From Planctomycetota bacterium (GTDB lineage Bacteria > Planctomycetota > Planctomycetia > Pirellulales > UBA1268), in contig JAQBZA010000138.1 in assembly GCA_027622795.1 (NCBI GenBank), positions 1 through 7,645 on the forward strand: a stretch of DNA of 7,645 nt, read 5' to 3'. Under the pieces are notes generated by a model that was not told the DNA's origin, did not search any database, and saw only the letters and a program-made list of their open reading frames with translations. Position 1 is the first letter of the stretch. The number at the start of each line of letters is the position of its first letter. The position numbers and the translations under genes were made by a program. Positions 1 to 7,645 of this stretch are shown piece after piece.

Positions 1-971
1 ACCGTCATCTTGTACCAGGTCTCGTACATCTCGCGGCCGTAGATGCCTTTGATGGTGAGCATGTTGAACACGACGGTATTCCAATCGATGGCCACCTCTT
101 CCGTGGGAATGCCGAGCATGGCGATCTTTCCGCCATGGCACATCGCCCGCAGCATGTCGCGAAACGCCGCCGGGGAGCCCGACATCTCGAGTCCCACGTC
201 GAAGCCTTCCTTCATGCCGAGGCGTTGAATGACATCCTCGAGCGGTCCCGACCGCACGTCGTGGGCCACCGTCGCGCCCATCTTTTTCGCCAACTCGAGC
301 CGAAACGGATTCACATCCGTAATCACCACGTGCCGGGCGCCGGCATGCCGCACCACCGCCACGGCCATCAGCCCGATCGGCCCGGCTCCGGTGATCAACA
401 CGTCCTCACCGAGCACGTCGAAGCTCAGGGCCGTGTGCACCGCGTTGCCCAGCGGATCGAAGATCGACGCGACATCTCGGTCGATATCGGGGGCGTGGTG
501 CCAGACGTTCGTCATCGGCAGGGCGAGATACTCGGCAAAGGCGCCCGGCCGATTCACCCCCACGCCCTGCGTCGCCTTGCAGAGATGGCGGCGACCGGCA
601 AGGCAGTTGCGACAGCGGCCGCAGACGACATGCCCTTCCCCGGAGACGATATCGCCCGGAAAGAAGTCGTGTACGTTGGAGCCGACCGCCACGATCTCGC
701 CGACGAACTCGTGCCCGACCGTCATCGGCACGGGAATCGTCTTCTGGGCCCAGGCGTCCCAGGCGTAGATGTGCAAATCGGTGCCGCAGATCCCGGTACG
801 ATCGACTTGGATCAGCACATCATTGATGCCGATCTCCGGCACCGGCACCTCTTCCAGCCACAGCCCCGGCCGGGGCTCCCGCTTCACAAGCGCTTGCATG
901 GTGTTCATGCCATCCATCATCCACGAGCGGTCCCGGGCCGCCAACGGCGTGCCACCTTCAAACCATGTCAT
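1..971 (-). CDS. tdh: L-threonine 3-dehydrogenase, C-terminus cut by window edge
   Basis: Zinc-dependent medium-chain dehydrogenase that oxidises L-threonine to 2-amino-3-ketobutyrate with NAD+; Kbl then splits this to glycine and acetyl-CoA. Cytosolic. The translation follows E. coli Tdh closely. Counting from the Met at 899, it has the catalytic-zinc ICGTD (C38), GHEFVGE at 63-69, the four structural-zinc cysteines C93, C96, C99 and C107, GVGVNRPG, the Rossmann loop GAGPIG (171-176) and the family signature IKGIYGREM. It runs off the window after about 299 codons of that core, so roughly 40 residues are missing. Start choice: family alignment begins at MQALVK (899). In-frame ATGs also lie at 908, 917, 920 and 971. 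Only 971 has Shine-Dalgarno-like purines ahead of it (GGGGAG and GAAGGG), giving a 24-residue N-terminal extension. I chose 971 but am not certain. The gene is divergent from the cassette starting at 1094. Identity is very secure; the start is less so. Confidence 0.96.
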   Translation of the reverse strand, partial: MTWFEGGTPLAARDRSWMMDGMNTMQALVKREPRPGLWLEEVPVPEIGINDVLIQVDRTGICGTDLHIYAWDAWAQKTIPVPMTVGHEFVGEIVAVGSNVHDFFPGDIVSGEGHVVCGRCRNCLAGRRHLCKATQGVGVNRPGAFAEYLALPMTNVWHHAPDIDRDVASIFDPLGNAVHTALSFDVLGEDVLITGAGPIGLMAVAVVRHAGARHVVITDVNPFRLELAKKMGATVAHDVRSGPLEDVIQRLGMKEGFDVGLEMSGSPAAFRDMLRAMCHGGKIAMLGIPTEEVAIDWNTVVFNMLTIKGIYGREMYETWYKMT

Positions 972-1078
972 AGCCCTTCGCTCCCCGGCCCGGTTCGCCC
1001 CTGATCGACATCCACAGCCTCTACCTGCTGCCTGACACGACGCATCGACGCAAGCCACCAGGCGGCCGGGCGATCCTT

Positions 1079-1091
1079 TGGTAGTATAAAG
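1079..1091. promoter_or_regulatory. AT-rich candidate -10 element in divergent intergenic region
   Basis: The ~120-bp gap between tdh and the rightward cassette is GC-rich except for a short patch reading TAGTATAAAG on the plus strand and TTTATACT on the minus strand. Either strand resembles a sigma-70 -10 box (TATAAA or TATACT). I see no convincing -35 hexamer at the right spacing on either strand. If it served the plus strand, it would sit only a few bases before the ATG at 1094, favouring the internal start at 1163 for that gene. Weak evidence based on composition only. Confidence 0.2.
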
Positions 1092-1093
1092 CC

Positions 1094-1366
1094 ATGGTGT
1101 TGCCATATCCGCAATACAGTGATCGCGAATCGACTGCGGCCGATGCCAAGCACGTGGTCCGTATGACGCCGGAGGAACGCGCCGCCGTATACATCGGATT
1201 GGAACGCACGATGGAAGCCATCCTGGCAACCTTGCCGGCGGCGGAACGCCAACGCCGTCGCGATGCGGCTCGGCTCGTCGACCCGCGGCCGACTCCCTGG
1301 TGGAAGAACCTGCGGCGTTCCGCGTGGCCTCGAGAGGAATGGACCCGGGACGATGGAACAGCATGA
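1094..1366 (+). CDS. Small hypothetical protein, first gene of a nucleotidyltransferase cassette
   Basis: A 90-residue basic soluble protein that I cannot assign to a named family. No signal peptide or membrane segment is visible. The middle (about 25-62) is charged and probably helical, with MTPEERAAVY, an ERTMEAIL stretch and a very basic ERQRRRDAAR run, followed by DPRPTPWWKNL at 63-73. The first 23 residues look less constrained. An alternative start at 1163 (MTPEER) gives 67 residues; neither start has a clear ribosome binding site. The stop overlaps the start of the next gene by 14 nt, so the two are probably co-translated. Small charged partners ahead of nucleotidyltransferase-fold genes are often antitoxin-like or accessory partners; that role here is inference only. 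Coding is supported by the overlap arrangement and protein-like composition, not by a recognised domain. Confidence 0.6.
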   Translation: MVLPYPQYSDRESTAADAKHVVRMTPEERAAVYIGLERTMEAILATLPAAERQRRRDAARLVDPRPTPWWKNLRRSAWPREEWTRDDGTA

Positions 1367-1970
1367 CCTGCCCGCCTTGGCGGACGTTGTCCTGCGTTTG
1401 GCAGACGTGTCTGAGGAACTGACCGTTCCATACGCGATCGGCGGAGCCGTGGCGGTGAGCTTCTGGGGCGTGCCCCGCACGACGCAAGACGCCGACTGCC
1501 TTGTCGCGGTCCCTGCCGTCGCCTATCAGCGGCTGGCGGATGCCTTGAATGCCCGGGGCTTCCATGTCGAGCAGCGCGAGGGTCCGCAGCCCGTGACGGT
1601 CGTTGCACTGCTCGAACAGGTGCGTCGAGACAAGTTCATGAAGCTGTCGTGCCGGGCGACGAGCGTGGAGCTTTTCGTTCCGGTCGTGCCACTGCAGCAA
1701 TCGATCCTTGAGCGGGCTGTGTCAAAGATGTTTCATAGCCGAACCATCAAGGTCACGACAGCGGAGGATCTGATTCTCCTGAAGATGGCCTTCCACCGCC
1801 AGAAAGATCTTCAGGACATCAAAGGAATCCTGCACGTCCAGCAGGGGCATCTTGATGTGCCCTACCTCCGGCACTGGAGCGCCGAGATGCTCGAGCCACC
1901 CGCGGTCCGCGAACTTGATGAACTGATCGCGACCTACAGGGTAGCCGATCTGCCCGATCCACCGGCCTGA
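1353..1970 (+). CDS. Nucleotidyltransferase-fold protein (MNT/AbiEii-like)
   Basis: A 205-residue protein with the hallmarks of a minimal DNA polymerase-beta-type nucleotidyltransferase. IGGAVAVSFWG at 29-39 supplies the Gly-Gly nucleotide-binding turn, RTTQDAD at 42-48 gives the D-x-D metal ligands (D46, D48), and the strand VELFVP at 105-110 offers E106 as the likely third carboxylate, where many relatives have Asp. The C-terminal half has TTAEDLILLKM (135-145) and KDLQDIKGIL (151-160), a pattern typical of AbiEii-like and DUF6036-type proteins. The frame is open further upstream, but ATG 1353 is preferred: it follows an ACCCGGGA purine patch and fits the 14-nt overlap with the preceding gene. 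Family members transfer nucleotides to proteins, RNA or small molecules and several act as toxins. The target here is unknown, and whether this pair is a toxin-antitoxin module is inference. Confidence 0.85.
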   Translation: MEQHDLPALADVVLRLADVSEELTVPYAIGGAVAVSFWGVPRTTQDADCLVAVPAVAYQRLADALNARGFHVEQREGPQPVTVVALLEQVRRDKFMKLSCRATSVELFVPVVPLQQSILERAVSKMFHSRTIKVTTAEDLILLKMAFHRQKDLQDIKGILHVQQGHLDVPYLRHWSAEMLEPPAVRELDELIATYRVADLPDPPA

Positions 1971-2126
1971 AGCCAGGGGCCCGAGTCAACTCGCTATCAA
2001 TCGGCCACGGGCAAGGCCCGCGCTGAGATGGGGATCAACATCCTCGAACTCGAAGGGCCAAGAATCTATTCCGGCACGGCAGGCTGATCGAGCACGAAGG
2101 CGAGGCCGGCCAGGAGCCGAATCGGG

Positions 2127-2366
2127 CTACCAGCCGCCAAGGGCTTCCGCGACCGCAAGCGATGACCGGGTGGGGGCAGAAGTGCGGCGAGTGCCACCCG
2201 AGAGCATCAGCGACGCCCCGTCGCCGGGAGGACGATGCCGTCGGATTGCCGCCAACAGTTCCGCATCAATCCGCTCGACGGCGGCATCGAAGGTTTCCCC
2301 GGCCGCCGTCGAGGCATCCTCGAACCGAAACACCTCAATTTCTCGCGCTGGCTCATGACCTGTCAT
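2127..2366 (-). CDS. Small hypothetical reading frame, possibly a gene remnant
   Basis: A 79-residue minus-strand frame I do not recognise. Residues about 8-45 look protein-like: an acidic EIEVFRFED start, then a probable amphipathic helix including DAAVERIDAELLAAIRRHRP. The tail, rich in Ser, Thr, Arg and Gly, looks non-conserved and could be read-through beyond an old frame break. There is no convincing Shine-Dalgarno sequence before the ATG. It lies just downstream of the tdh fragment on the same strand, within a gene-poor stretch. It may be a small gene, the surviving part of a longer one, or a chance frame in GC-rich DNA. Confidence 0.25.
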   Translation of the reverse strand: MTGHEPAREIEVFRFEDASTAAGETFDAAVERIDAELLAAIRRHRPPGDGASLMLSGGTRRTSAPTRSSLAVAEALGGW

Positions 2367-2397
2367 TCGGAGCCGATGGCCGGCTGCGACTCGTTTG

Positions 2398-2490
2398 GCC
2401 CGGCCGGTTCACGCCCACACCCTGCGTGGCCTTGCAGAGGTGACGCCGACCGGCGAGGGCGACAGCGGCTGCAGACGACATGCCCTTCTC
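2398..2490 (-). pseudogene. tdh fragment (structural-zinc lobe), frameshifted
   Basis: This stretch aligns with positions about 543-640 of the intact tdh in the same orientation, with roughly ten mismatches over 93 aligned bases and one 5-nt deletion (my hand alignment). It corresponds to Tdh residues about 87-119: GEGHVVCSRCR is readable in one frame; after the deletion the sequence continues in another as LAGRRHLCKAT and GVGVNRPG. The deletion removes the third structural-zinc cysteine and breaks the frame. No convincing tdh similarity continues on either side, although a CGGGGA...AGGGCATG match suggests the upstream border is slightly fuzzy. It cannot encode a dehydrogenase. It could be the relic of a duplicated or transferred tdh copy, or a product of recombination with the neighbouring gene. 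Confidence 0.85.
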
Positions 2491-2660
2491 TCCCCGTCCG
2501 GGTTTGCCCATGATCGCTTCCGTCACCGCGTCTCCTGCGGCGAGCGTTTTTTGGATTGCGGAAAGTGGGCAGGCGCGGGGGCAAGGGCGGGCTCTGGGAA
2601 GGATGCGGTGGAGGAATGAGGGATTGTACGGCTTATGCAGGAAATGGCTGTGAAGGGTCG

Positions 2661-2890
2661 ATGCTCACGTTCGAGGTCATCGTGAGGAAGTCCTGTCTCG
2701 ACTGCGTCTTTCCCCAGCGTGAGCACCCAATCCACGCTGCTGTTCGCGGCTGGCGTATCCGGCACCGATTTCGCGCGGCTTCGGCCGGCCGCTGGAAGAG
2801 CGCGATCCGCATGATCACGTCGACAAGATCAACTATCGGAAGCTGTATGGAAACCATGCTATCTACGCCTTTCTGGCTGATAAGCACCGG
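2661..2890 (+). pseudogene. Displaced 5' part of the TupA-type ATP-grasp gene, probably frameshifted
   Basis: The frame of the ATP-grasp gene is open back to a TGA at 2720-2722 but holds no ATG, GTG or TTG before the GTG at 2891. The 40 codons from 2771 to 2890 clearly belong to the protein: GFGRPLEERDP, DKINYRKLYG and FLADKHRVREF match the usual TupA-family N-terminal pattern (G-R-x-L, then EKI-x-W-x-KL, then DK-x-x-VR). Upstream of about 2775 the protein-like signal seems to move to another frame (VRGWRIRHRFRA), open from ATGs at 2616 and 2661. Restoring one base near 2775 would join the two and give about 313 residues, typical of the family. So a 1-nt deletion, a sequencing error or an unconventional start is likely. 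Seen: the open frames and motifs. Inferred: the frameshift. Confidence 0.55.
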
Positions 2891-3601
2891 GTGCGGGAGT
2901 TTGTCCGCGAGCGCGTCGGCGATGGCTATCTGATTCCACTCCTGGGCGTTTACGATCGTCTCACCCCAGCGATCTTCGAAAGTCTTCCCGACCGCTTCAT
3001 CATCAAGGCAAACCACGGGTGCAAGTGGCACCAGATTGTGACGGACAAGTCGCGGCTTGATGTGGTCGCCACGGTCCGCCGCTTCAACGGACTGCTGCGC
3101 CGGCGGTATGGGCGGGCATCCGGCGAGTACCATTACCGGCTGATTCCGCCGCGAATTGTCATCGAAGAACTCCTTGACGACGGCTTTGGGCCGCCCGTTG
3201 ACTACGACTTCTTCTGCTTTCATGACGGTGACCGCTTCGACCACGGGCTCGCAGTGGTGATGCCAGATGGCAAGCGCTTTGCTCATTTTGCTGAAGACGG
3301 AAGTGTGGCCGAGGCCACCTGCTCGGCTGAAGAACTGGCTCGGGTGGCGGACCCGCCGAAGTTTGCGGAGATGCTTGACGTGGCGGAGCGGCTCTCCCGT
3401 GGCTTCGACTTCCTACGGATCGACCTCTACAACGTGGCCGGGCGGATCTACTTCGGTGAAGTAACCTGCACGCCTGCCGGGGGCACGTACCGCCCGATAA
3501 AAAATCTGGTTCGAGCGGAACGCTACGCCCGACTCTGGAAGCTCGATCGGGGGAACCCACTGCTCTACCAGTCCTATCCGGGAGCGGGCCGGGCTGCCTG
3601 A
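2891..3601 (+). CDS. TupA-like ATP-grasp protein (surface polymer biosynthesis)
   Basis: The frame from GTG 2891 gives 236 residues recognisable as a TupA-type ATP-grasp enzyme, a family of carboxylate-amine ligases found in surface polymer clusters and named after a teichuronopeptide gene. Visible motifs: LIPLLGVYD (14-22), RFIIKANHG (35-43) with the likely ATP-contacting lysine K39, PPRIVIEELL (86-95), DYDFFCF (104-110), FDFLRIDLYNV (172-182) and RIYFGEVT (185-192), carrying the acidic metal-binding residues, then a Gly-rich TPAGG. No signal peptide or membrane segment, so it is presumably cytosolic. The GTG at 2891 lacks a ribosome binding site and falls inside conserved sequence, so it is probably not the true start; see the upstream entry. 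Six nucleotides separate its stop from the glycosyltransferase ATG, implying one transcript and a shared pathway. The substrate cannot be told from sequence. Confidence 0.85.
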   Translation: MREFVRERVGDGYLIPLLGVYDRLTPAIFESLPDRFIIKANHGCKWHQIVTDKSRLDVVATVRRFNGLLRRRYGRASGEYHYRLIPPRIVIEELLDDGFGPPVDYDFFCFHDGDRFDHGLAVVMPDGKRFAHFAEDGSVAEATCSAEELARVADPPKFAEMLDVAERLSRGFDFLRIDLYNVAGRIYFGEVTCTPAGGTYRPIKNLVRAERYARLWKLDRGNPLLYQSYPGAGRAA

Positions 3602-3607
3602 TCGCAT

Positions 3608-4459
3608 ATGCAGATTTCCGTGATCATCAGCACCTTTAACTCCCCCTCCTGGCTCGATCTCGTACTCTGGGGGTACGCAGTGCAGACGGTACGGCCACTT
3701 GAGGTGATCGTCGCCGACGACGGTTCCGGTCCCGAGACCCGGTTGGTCATCGAGCAGCATCAGCAGCGGCACCGTTTCCCGGTGCGGCGTGTCTGGCACC
3801 AGCATCGCGGGTTTCGGAAGTGTCGGATTCTCAACCGAGCAATCGCGCGGGCCTCCGGTGGATATCTGGTCTTCTCGGATGGTGATTGCATCCCGCGGCG
3901 AGACTTTCTGGAGACACACCGGAGACTGGCGGCACCAGGCGCGGCCCTTTCCGGCGGCTGTGTCCGCCTCTCGGCTGAGGCGAGCAGGGCGATCACTCCC
4001 GACGACGTGTTCCACGGCCGCTGTTTGGGAGCGGGGTGGGTTGGGGAGCAAGGGAGACGGGGTCTGCTCGGCCTACTCAAGGGCGGCGCGTGTGGTCGTT
4101 GGCTCGGCCGCGCGATCGACTTCGTAACTCCCACGCGGGCCACGTTCAACGGGCATAACACTTCCGCTTGGCGGGAGGACTTGGTTCGGGTGAACGGCTT
4201 TGACGAACGGATGCAGTATGGCGGACTCGACCGTGAACTGGGTGAACGACTTGTCAACGCCGGGGTTCGCTTCCGCCAGATTCGGCACCAGGCCATCTGT
4301 CTGCACCTTGATCATCCGCGGCCCTACGAGACGGCAGAATCATGGCAACGGAATGACGCGATCCGTGCCGTCACCTGCGTTGACCGAGCCGTCTGGACGC
4401 CCCATGGCATCGTTCATGAAATGGGCCAAATGCCCACGCCACTACGGTTCGCGGCATAG
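3608..4459 (+). CDS. Family 2 glycosyltransferase
   Basis: A 283-residue GT-A fold glycosyltransferase that would transfer a sugar from a nucleotide-sugar donor onto a growing surface glycan or lipid-linked acceptor. It begins with the typical strand MQISVIISTFN and has VIVADDGSG (33-41), GFRKCRILNRAI (68-79), the metal-binding DxD motif as FSDGDCIPR (89-97), NGHNTSAWRED (181-191), VNGFDERMQYGG (195-206) with DRELGERL (208-215), and HLDHPRPY (233-240). The GGxDRELGERL stretch is the acceptor-side motif of galactosyltransferase-7-like C-terminal regions, with Leu where Glu or Tyr-Glu is common. It lacks obvious transmembrane helices, so it is a soluble or peripheral enzyme. The start is ATG 3608, 6 nt after the ATP-grasp stop, with no strong Shine-Dalgarno sequence; translational coupling is likely. 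It converges on gcvP. Sugar and acceptor are unknown. Confidence 0.93.
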   Translation: MQISVIISTFNSPSWLDLVLWGYAVQTVRPLEVIVADDGSGPETRLVIEQHQQRHRFPVRRVWHQHRGFRKCRILNRAIARASGGYLVFSDGDCIPRRDFLETHRRLAAPGAALSGGCVRLSAEASRAITPDDVFHGRCLGAGWVGEQGRRGLLGLLKGGACGRWLGRAIDFVTPTRATFNGHNTSAWREDLVRVNGFDERMQYGGLDRELGERLVNAGVRFRQIRHQAICLHLDHPRPYETAESWQRNDAIRAVTCVDRAVWTPHGIVHEMGQMPTPLRFAA

Positions 4460-4598
4460 CGGGGTGCGAATGGCAGTAGCCTGCAGGGTAGGTGGGGCCA
4501 CTGGCACTTCGGCAAGCGGGGCGATGCCGCATCAGGTGGGCATGACCACTGCCAGAAGCGATGTGCTTGTGGAAGTGCCATTGAACGGACCAGCCTTC
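4460..4598. other. Convergent intergenic region with a long-loop inverted repeat
   Basis: The 139 bp between the convergent glycosyltransferase and gcvP stops contain a perfect 9-bp inverted repeat, TGGCACTTC at 4502-4510 and GAAGTGCCA at 4572-4580, separated by about 61 nt. Smaller palindromic pieces lie inside the loop, such as GATGCCGCATC. A base-paired stem here could act as a bidirectional transcription end, as is common between convergent genes. There is no U-run on either strand, so it is not a classical intrinsic terminator. No coding frame stands out. Confidence 0.3.
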
Positions 4599-7544
<2,946 letters not shown>

Positions 7545-7551
7545 ACGCGGG

Positions 7552-7555
7552 CTCC
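7552..7555 (-). promoter_or_regulatory. Shine-Dalgarno sequence of gcvP
   Basis: GGAG on the minus strand, within ACGGAG, seven bases before ATG 7544. This is well placed and supports the chosen gcvP start, and so the Ser/Ala-rich N-terminal extension. Confidence 0.7.
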
Positions 7556-7567
7556 GTGCGTGAGGCG

Positions 7568-7587
7568 GTCGGCCCGCGGCGGGCGAC
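7568..7587 (-). promoter_or_regulatory. GC-rich hairpin in the gcvP leader, candidate riboswitch expression platform
   Basis: On the minus strand GTCG-CCCG pairs with CGGG-C-CGAC around a CCG loop: two 4-bp helices with one bulged C, all but two pairs G-C. It lies between the riboswitch aptamer and the gcvP Shine-Dalgarno sequence, ending about 12 nt before the latter. No U-run follows, so it is not an intrinsic terminator as written. It might instead influence ribosome access or be an alternative partner for aptamer bases. The pairing is seen; the regulatory role is inferred. Confidence 0.35.
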
Positions 7588-7593
7588 GACGGA

Positions 7594-7645
7594 AACCCTG
7601 TTGTCCTGGTACCTGAGAGATTCGCTCCTGGGCTTCGGCCCGGGG
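7594..7645 (-). ncRNA. Glycine riboswitch, 3' part, cut by window edge
   Basis: Read on the minus strand, the sequence has the conserved 3' half of a glycine aptamer in order: GCCGAAG at the edge, then a GAGCGAA joining segment, the highly conserved CTCTCAGG, and AGGACAACAGGG corresponding to the usual AAGGACAGAG that closes the P1 helix. These match the family consensus (CCGAAG...CAA...CUCUCAGG...GGAC) and sit about 50 nt ahead of gcvP, the classic target. The 5' part, and so whether it is a single or tandem aptamer, is outside the window. In this family glycine binding generally turns expression on, allowing cleavage of excess glycine; that direction is expected here but not shown. Confidence 0.9.

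Larger units (their letters stand above)
1971..2660. other. Gene-poor, apparently decayed region
   Basis: About 690 bp separate the nucleotidyltransferase stop from the first plausible start in the ATP-grasp region. No reading frame here gives a protein I recognise. Two separately listed items stand out: an 80-codon minus-strand frame (2127-2366) and a tdh fragment (2398-2490). A run of six T lies near 2547-2552, with only a 4-bp CCGC/GCGG stem before it. Mixed short frames plus one clear gene fragment suggest remnants of earlier genes rather than a functional intergenic region. I saw no terminal inverted repeats, target-site duplications or transposase motifs that would define a mobile element. 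Confidence 0.6.

Noticed and set aside
135..1004. Long plus-strand open frame of 289 codons opposite tdh
   Set aside because: It is antisense to the clearly conserved tdh. The translation is low-complexity, rich in His, Arg and Pro, as expected of a GC-rich shadow frame.
968..1608. Two minus-strand frames of 170 and 195 codons opposite the nucleotidyltransferase cassette
   Set aside because: Their translations are Arg/Ser/Pro-rich without motifs, and the plus strand carries the conserved GG and DxD nucleotidyltransferase signature.
2525..2552. Possible intrinsic terminator (CCGC/GCGG stem before six T)
   Set aside because: The stem is only 4 bp with a 7-nt loop, and the T run starts several bases after it; no transcription unit clearly ends here.
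1971..2660. Insertion sequence or other mobile element
   Set aside because: No transposase motifs, terminal inverted repeats or flanking direct repeats were seen; the only firm relic is the tdh fragment.

Overview
This is a GC-rich bacterial stretch with two conserved amino-acid catabolism genes on the minus strand at the edges and a block of less conserved, partly decayed genes between them. No rRNA, tRNA, CRISPR or recognisable transposase is visible. High GC, a single-chain (fused) glycine decarboxylase behind a glycine riboswitch, and the nucleotidyltransferase and surface-polysaccharide genes would fit a Planctomycete or similar environmental bacterium. That assignment is inference; nothing in the window is taxonomically decisive.

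Left edge (1-971, minus): L-threonine 3-dehydrogenase (tdh), whose C-terminal ~40 residues lie outside the window. Divergent from it (1094-1970, plus) is a two-gene cassette: a small basic protein with a PWWKNL motif, then a nucleotidyltransferase-fold protein of the MNT/AbiEii type, overlapping by 14 nt.

Middle (1971-2660): no convincing intact gene. It holds a small uncertain minus-strand reading frame and a ~93-bp fragment, about 90% identical to the structural-zinc-lobe part of the intact tdh 1.8 kb away and broken by a 5-nt deletion. This is a footprint of duplication or recombination.

Centre (about 2661-4459, plus): a TupA-type ATP-grasp protein followed 6 nt later by a family 2 glycosyltransferase, a likely cell-surface glycan or glycopeptide pair. 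The ATP-grasp homology extends upstream of any conventional start codon and seems to cross into another frame, so this gene may be frameshifted.

Right (4599-7645, minus): a full-length gcvP (981 aa), convergent with the glycosyltransferase. The 3' part of a glycine riboswitch is visible upstream at the window edge, followed by a GC-rich leader hairpin and a good Shine-Dalgarno sequence.

Functionally, Tdh (with Kbl, not seen here) converts threonine to glycine plus acetyl-CoA, and GcvP starts glycine cleavage. The edges are thus linked through glycine, while the central block looks like accessory material between them.
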